Assembly: GCF_047730075.1 (NCBI RefSeq)
Contig: NZ_CP159831.1
Span: forward strand, 620,001 to 684,000
Length of the DNA stretch: 64,000 nt
Direction: 5' to 3'
Source: Njordibacter sp905182035
GTDB taxonomy: Bacteria; Pseudomonadota; Gammaproteobacteria; Pseudomonadales; Balneatricaceae
Part shown: piece after piece, positions 34,582-43,999 of the stretch
Layout of the letters: each line of letters starts with the position of its first letter
How positions within the stretch are numbered: position 1 is the first letter of the stretch
Notes under the pieces: model-generated
Told to the model about the DNA's origin: nothing
Database searches by the model: none
What the model saw: the letters and a program-made list of their open reading frames with translations, nothing else
Made by a program: the position numbers and the translations under genes

Positions 34582-35229
34582 ATGCAGTTTATTATTGCCG
34601 ATGACCATCCTTTATTTCGTACTGCTATGGCTCATACGTTGCGGCAACGCTTTTCAGGTGCACAAATTTCGGAAGTGGGTAGCTTGCCAGAGCTCTTGAG
34701 TTTGTTGAAAACAGGCATAGAAGTAGACCTTCTTTTGCTCGATTTACATATTCCAGAGGCCCATGGGTTTACGGGGTTAGTGCAGGTAAACGAGCACTTT
34801 CCAGAGGTGCCCATTATGATCGTGTCGGGCAATGATCATTCAAGTGTCATACATAAAGCTGTGGCTCTAGGTGCGAGTGGTTTCTTACCTAAATCGTCCT
34901 CAAATGAAGATATTGCAGTGGCTATTGATGCTGTTGTGCAAGGCCAAGTTTGGATTCCTGCTAACTTGCCCGCGGTTGCAGTAGGGCTCGGAGACGAGCA
35001 AACTGCAGAACGCATAGCTTCGTTAACGCCACAACAATTGCGTGTATTAACAATGATTGGCGAAGGGTTGTACAACAAACAAATTGCATCAGAATTGTCG
35101 GTGACAGATGCTACTGTGAGGGCCCATGTGACTGAAATTTTCCGTAAATTGGGTGTCACTAATCGCACCCAAGCGGTTATATTTTTCAATCGGTTAAAAG
35201 TGGAAGATCCACACCATCAATCTATCTAA
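34582..35229 (+). CDS. crbR: LuxR-family response regulator (CrbR/ErdR-like)
   Basis: A 215-residue two-component regulator. The receiver domain has DDHPLF, phospho-acceptor Asp in LLLLDLHIPEA and Lys in GFLPKSS. The C-terminal LuxR helix-turn-helix spans about 145-205 (LTPQQLRVLTMIGEGLYNKQ). AAGGAAG precedes the start. Together with the convergent transporter-kinase gene it matches the CrbS/CrbR (MxtR/ErdR) pair that switches on acetyl-CoA synthetase and related acetate or alcohol metabolism in Vibrio and Pseudomonas. Confidence 0.85.
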   Translation: MQFIIADDHPLFRTAMAHTLRQRFSGAQISEVGSLPELLSLLKTGIEVDLLLLDLHIPEAHGFTGLVQVNEHFPEVPIMIVSGNDHSSVIHKAVALGASGFLPKSSSNEDIAVAIDAVVQGQVWIPANLPAVAVGLGDEQTAERIASLTPQQLRVLTMIGEGLYNKQIASELSVTDATVRAHVTEIFRKLGVTNRTQAVIFFNRLKVEDPHHQSI

Positions 35230-35267
35230 GCTAGCTCGGTTTGCCTAAGGCCTTTGGCTGACATCTG

Positions 35268-38200
35268 CTAAAGCAAGCGATTAATAAGCTTGCGCAATAC
35301 CGCAGGCTTGAGTGGTTTTTGCACTAAACCAAAACCTGATTCTTTAATGAGATGTTTCATCTCATTACTACGATCTGCAGTAATCACGATGGCAGGGGTA
35401 TCTTGATCCATTGCCTGTCTAATTTCTGCGATGGCGTCCGTGCCTAAAAGGCCTTGGTCTAAATGGTAATCTGCCAATATTAGTTGTGGCCAAGTTTCAG
35501 CAGGCATTGTGGCAATGAAGTCGAGACCCTGTTCTGCACTTGCTACGCAATGAACATCACAACCCCATAAACCTAACATAGATTGCATGCCTTGCTGAAT
35601 GGTCACTTCATTGTCGATGACTAAGACTTTAAAGCCATTGAGTTGATAGTGGGTTGTTGGTGACTCGATAAGGGTATCTTGTATTTGTTTGAGTGCAGAA
35701 TTGCCCCACGGAACCAGAATTGAGAACATAGAGCCACGCCCATAATTGGAAACAACCCGCAACTGGTGGGATAACGCGCCTGCTGTCCGTTGGGCAATAG
35801 CTAAACCTAAACCAATACCCTTTTGCTGGGCATGGGGGCCGGTTTCTAGGCGCTTAAACTCAATAAATATGTCATCTATGCGGTTTTCGGGTATGCCAAA
35901 ACCAGTGTCCCATACTTGTATTTCTAAGCCCTGCTCTAATCTTCTACAGCCCAGCATTACCTTGCCTTTTTCGGTGTAACGCACGGCATTGGTTAGGAAG
36001 TTTTGCAACACACGGCGCAACATCTTAGGGTCGCTATAAAGTGTTGCTTGGCTGCATTGAAAATGAAAAGCTAAATCCTTTTGTTGACACACTACGGTAA
36101 ATTCTGTGGCAAGTTGTTGCAGTAGCTGAGCTGCGCAAAAGTGTTGTAGCTGGGGCTCCGTGCCACCACCATCTAGCTTAGAGATTTCAATCAAATCACT
36201 AATTAACTGTTCAGCATTAGCCAAAGACGCATCTAAATGTTGCGAAAGTTGTTGGCTTTGAGGGTCTTCTTGTAAATCTGATTGGCGCTGTGCCAGTGCC
36301 GTAGAAAATAGTTTTGCGGCGTTTAAAGGTTGCATTAAGTCGTGGCTAGCGGCCGCTAAAAAGTGGGTTTTGCTTTGATGATTCGCGTCGGCTTGGGCCT
36401 TAGCCTGTTGTAATTCAAGGTTGACCTGTGACAGCGTGTCAGTACGATCATTAACTCGTTTTTCTAAGTTTTCGTTGGCTTCAATGAGGTCTTTTTCACT
36501 TTCTCTTAGCGCTAACTCGGCATGGTGCTGTTCGCTTATATCCACATAGGTATTAACATAACCACCATCGGGCATAGCGTGGCCCTGTACTTCGATCACA
36601 GTGCCATCTTCGCGGTAACGAATACTACGATGCTGTTCTCCACGCATAATCATCGCTATGCGCAGTTTAACAATTTGAGCAGGATCGATGGCACCGTATT
36701 CACCTTGTAGGGCGCTCAGGTGGATAATTTCTTCAATGGGGGTGCCTACCTTGACGGTGCCTTTAGGAAAATCAAATAGTTCTAAATACCGTTTATTCCA
36801 CATCACAAGGTTGAGGTCTTTATCAATTACAGTGATGCCTTGGCTCACATTATCAATAGTTGCTTGCAGCAGACCTCGGTTAAAACTTACAGCCTTGGCC
36901 GCTTCGCCCACGATGGACACCACATCACTTAAATGCACATCTTTTTGGGTGAGACTAGATTCCACCACAGCTCTTGCAGAAGAGGTACCAATAATACCGC
37001 TTAGAGTGCGTTCAAAGTGGCGGATAAGTTGGGCATTGATGGGTGCATTTTTATGTAAGTCTAAGTGAGGTTCTCGAATAGCCAGCTGTTTTAACGATTC
37101 CATGGTGGCTCGGTAGCCCAAAAAGCGTTCGAGCAAGGTGAACAAATCATCGACTGAAAGGCCGCTATGATGGCGCTGACTTTCAATAAGCGCAGACTGA
37201 GATAAGGTGTCAACGAACAAGTCGGCTTGTATGCGATCAATTAGCCTAGGCGTACTAAACTTAGAAACGATGATATAGAACACCACGTTAAGGCTTAAAC
37301 TAATAATGGTTGCGTGGGAGATAGGGTCCAGCTGTAAACCAAACAGTGCTGTAGGCCTCAGCCATTCGATACCAAAGGGGCCATGGCTGATAATGTTGCC
37401 AGAGAGGTGAAACAATCCAGTCAGGTTGGGTAACAATAAACAATATATCCAAGCAGTAAAGCCAGCTAGTAAACCCACAGTGGCGCCACGCACATGACCT
37501 CCGCGCCAGAAAATTCCACCAAACAAGGGTGGACCAAATTGCGCAACGGCTACAAATGCCGACAAACCAATAGACACCAGAGCCGTGCCACTGTCGATGA
37601 GTAAATAATAACCGTAGGCTAGGAGTAATACAGCAAAAATACTCAAGCGCCTTAAATTGAGCAGTAGACGACCCAAGTTTTTGTTTTGTGACACATCAAC
37701 TGCGCGTACATGTAATATAAATGGCATGATAATGTCATTAGTAAGCATGGTGCTTATGGCTATGGTAGACACGGCGACCATACCCATGGCGGCAGAAACA
37801 CCACCAATATATGCCAAGATAGCGAGGCCAGTTTGCCCCTCAGCCATAGGCATCATCAAAGAATACAAATCTGCATTAGTGGCGGTTCCAGCTAAAGCCT
37901 GACTGCCAGCCCAAGCAATAGGAATCATAAACACACACATGCTGATCATATAAAGAGGAAATAACCACCTTGCAGTGGTGATATGTTCTGCATTAGTATT
38001 TTCTACTGCCAACATATGAAATTGACGGGGTAGACAAATCACAGCAATGACACCTAACAAGATTTCAATAAGGAAGCTGGTACTAAATGGATTGAATGAT
38101 GACAAACTACTGCGGTCTTTTTGTTGCTCTAATTGACTAAAAACGTCACCAAACCCATTGTTAATGACATAAGTTGCAAACAATCCGATGGTCACAAAAG

Positions 38201-38813
38201 CAATGAGCTTAACGAGGGATTCTACTGCAATAGCTAATACCATTCCTGGGTTATGGGCTGATGTGTCAACTTGGCGTGCGCCAAATAAAATACTAAAAAT
38301 ACCAATTAGAATGGCAATCATTAATACCGAAATATCTGCCTGGGACTCACGTAAACCATCTTGGGCCGTTAGTACCGCATAGCTTAGATCAATCGCTTTA
38401 AGTTGTAGGGCAATGTAGGGCAGTAGCCCCAAAGTGGCTATGAGGGTAACAATGACTGCGAGCCGCCTACTTTTACCATAACGGGAGGAAATAAAATCAG
38501 AAATAGAACCAATATTTTCATGCTGGGCAATAAGCACTATTTTGTAAATGACGCGATGACCCAGCAGGAATAAAAGTATTGGACCAATATAGGCGCCCAA
38601 GTAGTCCAATCCCGACGTGGAAGCTCTGCCCACAGAACCATAAAATGTCCAAGAGGTTAAAAAAACGCCCAAGGATAGGCTGTAGATAATGGCCTGAAGG
38701 TGTTGGTTTGCATAAGCCCTAAATGACAGAAGTTTATCTCCCAGCTTTGCTACACCAAGCAGTAGGGCAAAGTAAGCCAAAGAGATAAGTAAGAGTGAGC
38801 TGCTGCTGAACAT
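35268..38813 (-). CDS. crbS: SSS-transporter / hybrid histidine kinase (CrbS/MxtR-like)
   Basis: A 1181-residue membrane sensor. Order: about 13 sodium:solute-symporter helices (1-520), a linker (STAC-like, about 520-620), a PAS domain (about 650-760), a coiled coil, the HisKA site FLAAASHDLMQPLNAAKL with the phospho-His, an HATPase domain (VWDTGFGIPENRIDDIF; GIGLGLAIAQRTA) and a C-terminal receiver with Asp in LILADYHLDQG. The start at 38813 (ATG) is preferred to TTG at 38828. It is convergent with crbR and divergent from the acyl-CoA synthetase operon. Confidence 0.9.
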   Translation of the reverse strand: MFSSSSLLLISLAYFALLLGVAKLGDKLLSFRAYANQHLQAIIYSLSLGVFLTSWTFYGSVGRASTSGLDYLGAYIGPILLFLLGHRVIYKIVLIAQHENIGSISDFISSRYGKSRRLAVIVTLIATLGLLPYIALQLKAIDLSYAVLTAQDGLRESQADISVLMIAILIGIFSILFGARQVDTSAHNPGMVLAIAVESLVKLIAFVTIGLFATYVINNGFGDVFSQLEQQKDRSSLSSFNPFSTSFLIEILLGVIAVICLPRQFHMLAVENTNAEHITTARWLFPLYMISMCVFMIPIAWAGSQALAGTATNADLYSLMMPMAEGQTGLAILAYIGGVSAAMGMVAVSTIAISTMLTNDIIMPFILHVRAVDVSQNKNLGRLLLNLRRLSIFAVLLLAYGYYLLIDSGTALVSIGLSAFVAVAQFGPPLFGGIFWRGGHVRGATVGLLAGFTAWIYCLLLPNLTGLFHLSGNIISHGPFGIEWLRPTALFGLQLDPISHATIISLSLNVVFYIIVSKFSTPRLIDRIQADLFVDTLSQSALIESQRHHSGLSVDDLFTLLERFLGYRATMESLKQLAIREPHLDLHKNAPINAQLIRHFERTLSGIIGTSSARAVVESSLTQKDVHLSDVVSIVGEAAKAVSFNRGLLQATIDNVSQGITVIDKDLNLVMWNKRYLELFDFPKGTVKVGTPIEEIIHLSALQGEYGAIDPAQIVKLRIAMIMRGEQHRSIRYREDGTVIEVQGHAMPDGGYVNTYVDISEQHHAELALRESEKDLIEANENLEKRVNDRTDTLSQVNLELQQAKAQADANHQSKTHFLAAASHDLMQPLNAAKLFSTALAQRQSDLQEDPQSQQLSQHLDASLANAEQLISDLIEISKLDGGGTEPQLQHFCAAQLLQQLATEFTVVCQQKDLAFHFQCSQATLYSDPKMLRRVLQNFLTNAVRYTEKGKVMLGCRRLEQGLEIQVWDTGFGIPENRIDDIFIEFKRLETGPHAQQKGIGLGLAIAQRTAGALSHQLRVVSNYGRGSMFSILVPWGNSALKQIQDTLIESPTTHYQLNGFKVLVIDNEVTIQQGMQSMLGLWGCDVHCVASAEQGLDFIATMPAETWPQLILADYHLDQGLLGTDAIAEIRQAMDQDTPAIVITADRSNEMKHLIKESGFGLVQKPLKPAVLRKLINRLL

Positions 38814-39021
38814 AAATAGGGGGCTCAAATATAAGTGTTCGCTAGGGTAGCACGGTCAATGGTAGTCGGTCATTGGTAGGTTTAAAACTGCCAACTGGTC
38901 ACCTCAAATTACAATTCATCAACTTAGACATAAGTATATGAACCGACATATATCTAATAGCAGCAAGGCCTGTCTGAGGTTACCTTATAAAAAACAAGTA
39001 TATTCTAAAGCAGAGTCTATT

Positions 39022-41001
39022 ATGACCCCCAGCTCGCAAAAACCGGCTTATCCGGCACCGGGACTAGATACCTTCCCCAAGCTATTGCAGCACAATGCGC
39101 GCATGTTCACTGATAAAGACGCCATGCGTGAAAAAGAATTTGGCATTTGGCAGTCATGGACTTGGAGCCAGGTGGCAGACGAAGTTGAGCGGTTTGCCCT
39201 TGGTTTGCAAGCTAACGGCGTTAAAGCTGGTGATGTCGTATTGATTGTGAGTGGCAATCGCCCGCGCACTTATTGGACTATGTGTGCTGTGCAATCTCTA
39301 GGCGCTGTGCCTGTGCCTACTTACCATGATTCGGTAGCAAGTGAGATGCAATTTGTGATTGAGCATTCTGAAGCTCGAGTGATCGTGGCTGAAGACCAAG
39401 AACAAGTAGATAAAATTTTAGATGTGAAAGATCGTTGCCCAGCAGTGGAGTTGGTCATTTATGATGACCCTAGAGGTATGAAGGGTTATGACCCAGAAGT
39501 AGTCGAAATCCAAGATTTTGTTACTATACAAGAACAAGGTGAAGCGATTCGGAAAAAGAATCCTAACCAATTCCAAGATCTTGTTAGTAAAGGTAAGGGG
39601 GAGGATATATCTATTATCCTTTATACCTCGGGTACCACTGGCAAGCCTAAGGGCGTGGTGTTGACCTACGATAACACCCTGCTCACAGGCTACTATGGCG
39701 GTTTGCTTGAAGGCCTTACTGAAAACGAAGAAATACTAGCCTATTTGCCCGTGGCCTGGATTGGCGACCACATCTTCTCTTATGCCCAATCTTATGCCCT
39801 GGGTTTTTGTGTTAACTGTGCAGAAAGTTCTGAGACTGTAGCTGCAGACATGCGCGAAATTGGCCCTACCTACTATTTCGCCCCACCTAGGGTGTTTGAA
39901 AGCTTATTGACTAACGTGCAGATACGCATGGAAGATGCAGCGCCATTTAAACGCACAATGTTCAAATATTTTATGCAAGTGGCTAAGGAAACGGGTATTA
40001 AATTATTAGAAAATAAGCCAGTGAGCATTCTCGATCGTATTAAATACGCCCTAGGTAATGCCTTGGTGTATGCGCCCCTTAAAGATGCCTTGGGTATGGG
40101 CCGTGTGCGTTTAGCCTATACCGCAGGCGAAGCCATTGGTGGTGAGATTTTTGATTTCTACCGGTCCTTAGGCATCAACATTAAGCAGCTTTATGGCCAA
40201 ACTGAATCATCAGTGTTTATTACAGTGCAGCCGGATGGAGAGGTTTTCCCAGACACAGTGGGCACTCCAAGTCCAGGTGTTGAGCTGAAAATTGCTGATA
40301 ATGGCGAAGTAATCTATCGCAGTCCGGGTGCTTTTCACAGTTATTTTAAAAACCCTGAATCTACAGCATCCACGAAAACGTCTGAAGGTTGGGTGCACAC
40401 AGGTGATGCTGGCTTTATGACTCCAAATGGCCACTTGCGCATTATCGATCGAGCCAAAGATGTGGGAACTTTTAATAGCGGCAAGATGTTCGCACCTAAA
40501 TACATTGAAAATAAACTCAAATTTTTCCCTCATATTCAAGAAGCCGTAACCTTTGGTGATGGTCGTGATGACTGCATGGTCTTCATCAATATAGATTTAA
40601 GTGCGGTGGGTAACTGGGCCGAAAGAAACAACATAGCCTATGCGTCTTATCAAGAACTAGCCGCACACCCTGAAGTTAACAAAATGGTTGCCCAAAGCGT
40701 TTCTGAGGTGAATAAATCTTTGCTGGACGACGAAATGTTGGCCCATTCACAAATTAGCCGCTTCCTGATTTTACACAAAGAGCTGGACGCTGATGACGGT
40801 GAATTAACCCGCACAAAAAAGGTCAAGCGCAAGCTTATTAACGACCGTTACAAGGTGCTGATTGATGCCCTGTATGAAGGTAAAACTCAATGTTTTATTG
40901 AAACCGAAGTGGCTTTTGAAGATGGTCGCGTTGGTAAGATTTCCGGTGACATCAGTATCCATGATGCCAAAACTTATAACCCAGTAGCCCAAGTGAGCTG
41001 A
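39022..41001 (+). CDS. Long-chain-type acyl-CoA synthetase (AMP-forming)
   Basis: A 659-residue ANL-superfamily ligase. The ATP/AMP signature is ILYTSGTTGKPKGV, with AYTAGEAIGGEIF, LYGQTES and the WVHTGDAG / IIDRAKD motifs further on. It activates a carboxylate to its CoA ester; sequence style is of the long-chain FAA/FadD15 type. The start at 39022 is used because conserved sequence begins there; the earlier ATG at 38938 would add 28 residues of no recognised type. It opens a rightward operon with a complete Liv-type ABC transporter, 3 bases before livG, so the transporter and ligase probably share a substrate. Confidence 0.87.
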   Translation: MTPSSQKPAYPAPGLDTFPKLLQHNARMFTDKDAMREKEFGIWQSWTWSQVADEVERFALGLQANGVKAGDVVLIVSGNRPRTYWTMCAVQSLGAVPVPTYHDSVASEMQFVIEHSEARVIVAEDQEQVDKILDVKDRCPAVELVIYDDPRGMKGYDPEVVEIQDFVTIQEQGEAIRKKNPNQFQDLVSKGKGEDISIILYTSGTTGKPKGVVLTYDNTLLTGYYGGLLEGLTENEEILAYLPVAWIGDHIFSYAQSYALGFCVNCAESSETVAADMREIGPTYYFAPPRVFESLLTNVQIRMEDAAPFKRTMFKYFMQVAKETGIKLLENKPVSILDRIKYALGNALVYAPLKDALGMGRVRLAYTAGEAIGGEIFDFYRSLGINIKQLYGQTESSVFITVQPDGEVFPDTVGTPSPGVELKIADNGEVIYRSPGAFHSYFKNPESTASTKTSEGWVHTGDAGFMTPNGHLRIIDRAKDVGTFNSGKMFAPKYIENKLKFFPHIQEAVTFGDGRDDCMVFINIDLSAVGNWAERNNIAYASYQELAAHPEVNKMVAQSVSEVNKSLLDDEMLAHSQISRFLILHKELDADDGELTRTKKVKRKLINDRYKVLIDALYEGKTQCFIETEVAFEDGRVGKISGDISIHDAKTYNPVAQVS

Positions 41002-41004
41002 GCC

Positions 41005-41802
41005 ATGACTGAACCATTACAACGAATGGAAGCGGCCTCAAAACTGCTAGAGCTAAAGAATATTGACTTGTCTTTTGGTGGTGTCAAAGCCATCAGCAAT
41101 ATTAGCTTTGACGTCATGGAAGGCGAAGTCCGCGCCATCATTGGTCCCAATGGAGCTGGTAAAAGCTCCTTGCTTAATGTCATCAACGGCTTCTATCACC
41201 CCCAACAAGGCGAAATTTGGTTTGACGGTAAGCAGCGTCATTCCATGAAGCCTTATCAAATTGCTTACCAAGGCATTGCGCGCACCTTCCAAAACATTGC
41301 CTTGTTTAAAGGCATGAGTGTGTTGGACAACATTATGACTGGGCGCTTTACCCACATGCATAAAAATATTTTGTGGCAAGCTCTGTGGAAAGGCCCGGCA
41401 GAACAAGAAGAAATTGAAAACCGTGAGTTTGTTGAGCACATTATTGATTTTTTAGAGATTCAAGCGATTCGTAAAACCCCTGTGGGGCGCTTGCCTTACG
41501 GTTTACAAAAGCGTGTTGAGTTGGGTCGTGCCTTAGCTGCACAACCAAAAATGCTGTTACTTGATGAACCCATGGCGGGTATGAACGTAGAGGAAAAAGA
41601 GGACATGTGCCGCTTTATCTTAGACGTCAACGACACTTTTGGCACCACCATTGCCCTCATTGAACATGACATGGGTGTAGTGATGGACATAGCAGACCGT
41701 GTAGTAGTGTTAGATTATGGCCGAAAAATTGGTGATGGCACCCCAGAAGTGGTGCGTAACGATCAAACTGTAATTGATGCCTATCTTGGCGTGAGTCATT
41801 AA
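41005..41802 (+). CDS. livG: Liv-type ABC transporter ATPase (LivG-like)
   Basis: A 265-residue ATP-binding subunit. Walker A is GPNGAGKSS, the Q-loop region is RTFQNIALFKGMSVLDNIM, the signature is LPYGLQKRVELGRAL and Walker B is MLLLDEPMAGM with the LivG-type AGMN continuation. It works with LivH/LivM permeases, the LivF ATPase and the binding protein encoded downstream. Confidence 0.9.
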   Translation: MTEPLQRMEAASKLLELKNIDLSFGGVKAISNISFDVMEGEVRAIIGPNGAGKSSLLNVINGFYHPQQGEIWFDGKQRHSMKPYQIAYQGIARTFQNIALFKGMSVLDNIMTGRFTHMHKNILWQALWKGPAEQEEIENREFVEHIIDFLEIQAIRKTPVGRLPYGLQKRVELGRALAAQPKMLLLDEPMAGMNVEEKEDMCRFILDVNDTFGTTIALIEHDMGVVMDIADRVVVLDYGRKIGDGTPEVVRNDQTVIDAYLGVSH

Positions 41803-41813
41803 AGGGATTATGT

Positions 41814-42815
41814 ATGAGTGCTGATTTTTTATATACCATCGAAGTGATACTCAACGGCCTAATGGCGGGTGTGATGTATTCTTTGGTGGCCCTTGGCTTT
41901 GTGCTGATTTTTAAGGCCTCTGGAATTTTTAACTATGCGCAAGGGGTAATGGCGTTATTTGCTGCCCTTACATTGGTGGGTATTCAAACTGGACAAATAC
42001 CTTTTGCGCACCTTATTAATGCCATTTTTGGCACCAATGTGCATCACTTTGGATGGCAGGTGCCTACAGTATTAGCTATTGCTTTAACGATAGGTGTGAT
42101 GGTGGTGTTTGCCATTATCGTAGAACGTTACATATTGCATCACTTAGTTAACCAAGAGCCTATTATTTTGTTTATGGCCACCATTGGGTTAGCTTACTTT
42201 ATGGAAGGTTTTGGCGACATCATGTGGGGCAGTGACATTAAAACCTTGGATGTGGGGTTGCCCTCTGGCGGCTCGCTTTGGTTAGAGGAGTTCACCTTAG
42301 GTTGGGCCGCAGAAGGCGAGCAGTATTACGGTATGTACCTCGACAAACTCGATATGGTGGCCAGCTTAGTAGCCATAGTGTTAGTGGTTTCATTAACGAT
42401 ATTTAGCCAATACACCACCACTGGACGTGCCCTACGAGCAGTGGCAGATGACCATCAGGCTGCCTTGTCTGTGGGTATTTCCCTGCGCACCATCTGGGTG
42501 ATTGTTTGGTCTATAGCGGGTTTTGTGGCTTTAGTCGCAGGTATTATGTGGGGTGCTAAATCTGGTGTGCAGTTCTCACTTTCTCTAATCGCCTTAAAAG
42601 CTTTGCCGGTATTAATATTGGGTGGTTTTACCTCCATCCCAGGCGCTATTATCGGTGGTTTGATTATTGGTGTAGGCGAGAAATTATTTGAGTATACCAT
42701 TGGCCCATTAGTTGGTGGAGCCACGGAAAACTGGTTTGCTTATGTGCTGGCTCTGATGTTCCTTGTGTTTAGACCACAAGGGTTATTTGGCGAAAAGATT
42801 ATAGAAAGGGTGTAA
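41814..42815 (+). CDS. livH: Liv-type ABC transporter permease (LivH-like)
   Basis: A 333-residue inner-membrane permease with about eight hydrophobic segments and the family stretches FNYAQGVMALFAALT and GRALRAVADDHQAALSVGI (coupling helix). AAAGGGA precedes the start, and the livM-like gene follows after 3 bases. It has an extended loop near residues 145-180 (LWLEEFTLGWAAEGEQYYG), longer than in E. coli LivH. Confidence 0.88.
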   Translation: MSADFLYTIEVILNGLMAGVMYSLVALGFVLIFKASGIFNYAQGVMALFAALTLVGIQTGQIPFAHLINAIFGTNVHHFGWQVPTVLAIALTIGVMVVFAIIVERYILHHLVNQEPIILFMATIGLAYFMEGFGDIMWGSDIKTLDVGLPSGGSLWLEEFTLGWAAEGEQYYGMYLDKLDMVASLVAIVLVVSLTIFSQYTTTGRALRAVADDHQAALSVGISLRTIWVIVWSIAGFVALVAGIMWGAKSGVQFSLSLIALKALPVLILGGFTSIPGAIIGGLIIGVGEKLFEYTIGPLVGGATENWFAYVLALMFLVFRPQGLFGEKIIERV

Positions 42816-42818
42816 CAG

Positions 42819-43895
42819 ATGTTTTATCGCGAATCTGGTGATTTTAAAAAGACTTACCAAAAAGACAGCCAAACCTTTCCTATCAAGTTTGACCGCTGGC
42901 GCTATTATTTTGTGATGTTGGTGGCCTTCATTGTCATCCCCATGTTTCTTACGGACTATACCGCCAATGCCGTGATGATTCCTTTTTTAGTCTGGTCTAT
43001 TGCTGCCCTAGGGCTTAATATTTTGGTAGGTTATTGCGGCCAGTTATCCTTAGGTACTGGTGGATTTATGGCCGTAGGCGCTTACGCCACCTATAAGTTG
43101 ATGACTGCATTTCCAGGTATGGACATGGTTAGCGTCATCCTGCTATCGGGGTTAATAACCGCAGCAGTAGGGGCCTTGTTTGGTTTGCCTAGTTTGCGAA
43201 TTAAAGGTTTCTACCTTGCTGTAGCCACTCTGGCAGCACAGTTCTTCTTGGTATGGTTACTGAATAAAGTGCCTTGGTTTTATAACAACTCATCGTCTGG
43301 TCAAATCAGCGCGCCAGAGCGTGAGTTGTTTGGCGTTATCGTTACCGGGCCCCATGCAACTCCGGTTGCGGCTTATTTGTTCTGTTTAATCTTTGCTGTA
43401 GGTGTAGCTTGGGTTGCACGCAATCTCACCCGTGGACGTCTGGGGCGAAGCTGGATGGCTATTCGAGATATGGACATTGCAGCCGAGATCATTGGTGTCA
43501 ATCCGTTGATGGCTAAGCTCTCAGCTTTTGCTGTGTCGTCTTTCTTTGTGGGCATCTCAGGTGCTTTGTTGTTTTCTGTTTATTTTGGTGCAGCAGAAGT
43601 GACCGATACCTTTGGTATTAGCGTGTCTTTTTCTGTGTTGTTTATGATCATCATAGGTGGCCTCGGTTCAATCTTTGGTAGTTTCGTGGGTGCAGCATTT
43701 ATGGTGCTAATGCCCGTCTTACTAAAGAATGTATTGGTCGGTGGTATGGGTTGGCCTACGGATTTGGCAGCTCATTTTGAGTACATCATTGTCGGTGGCC
43801 TCATCTTATTATTCCTTATTGTAGAACCTCACGGGCTGGCACAAATGGCTCGCGTTTTAAAAGAGAAATTACGGCTTTGGCCGTTCCCACACTAG
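42819..43895 (+). CDS. livM: Liv-type ABC transporter permease (LivM-like)
   Basis: A 358-residue permease with a polar N-terminal tail of about 30 residues and eight to nine membrane segments. Family motifs: LSLGTGGFMAVGAYATY near residue 75 and GRSWMAIRDMDIAAEIIGVN (coupling helix) near 215. The stop codon lies inside a long perfect hairpin that separates it from the binding-protein gene. Confidence 0.88.
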   Translation: MFYRESGDFKKTYQKDSQTFPIKFDRWRYYFVMLVAFIVIPMFLTDYTANAVMIPFLVWSIAALGLNILVGYCGQLSLGTGGFMAVGAYATYKLMTAFPGMDMVSVILLSGLITAAVGALFGLPSLRIKGFYLAVATLAAQFFLVWLLNKVPWFYNNSSSGQISAPERELFGVIVTGPHATPVAAYLFCLIFAVGVAWVARNLTRGRLGRSWMAIRDMDIAAEIIGVNPLMAKLSAFAVSSFFVGISGALLFSVYFGAAEVTDTFGISVSFSVLFMIIIGGLGSIFGSFVGAAFMVLMPVLLKNVLVGGMGWPTDLAAHFEYIIVGGLILLFLIVEPHGLAQMARVLKEKLRLWPFPH

Positions 43896-43941
43896 GTTGG
43901 TTACATTAAACCTCTTAGGCCTAATGTAACCAACCTAGTGT
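43889..43941 (+). terminator. 20-bp perfect hairpin overlapping the livM stop
   Basis: A perfect 20-bp inverted repeat (43889-43908 with 43922-43941, 13-base loop) starts before the livM stop codon. The bases after it are not T-rich (TACTTCATGC), so it is more likely a partial attenuator or a 3'-end stabiliser that sets binding-protein levels apart from the permeases than a full terminator. Confidence 0.6.
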
Positions 43942-43999
43942 TACTTCATGCTCATTTGAGCACAATAAAAATAAGTCGAAACCTTAGGAGGATGACGAC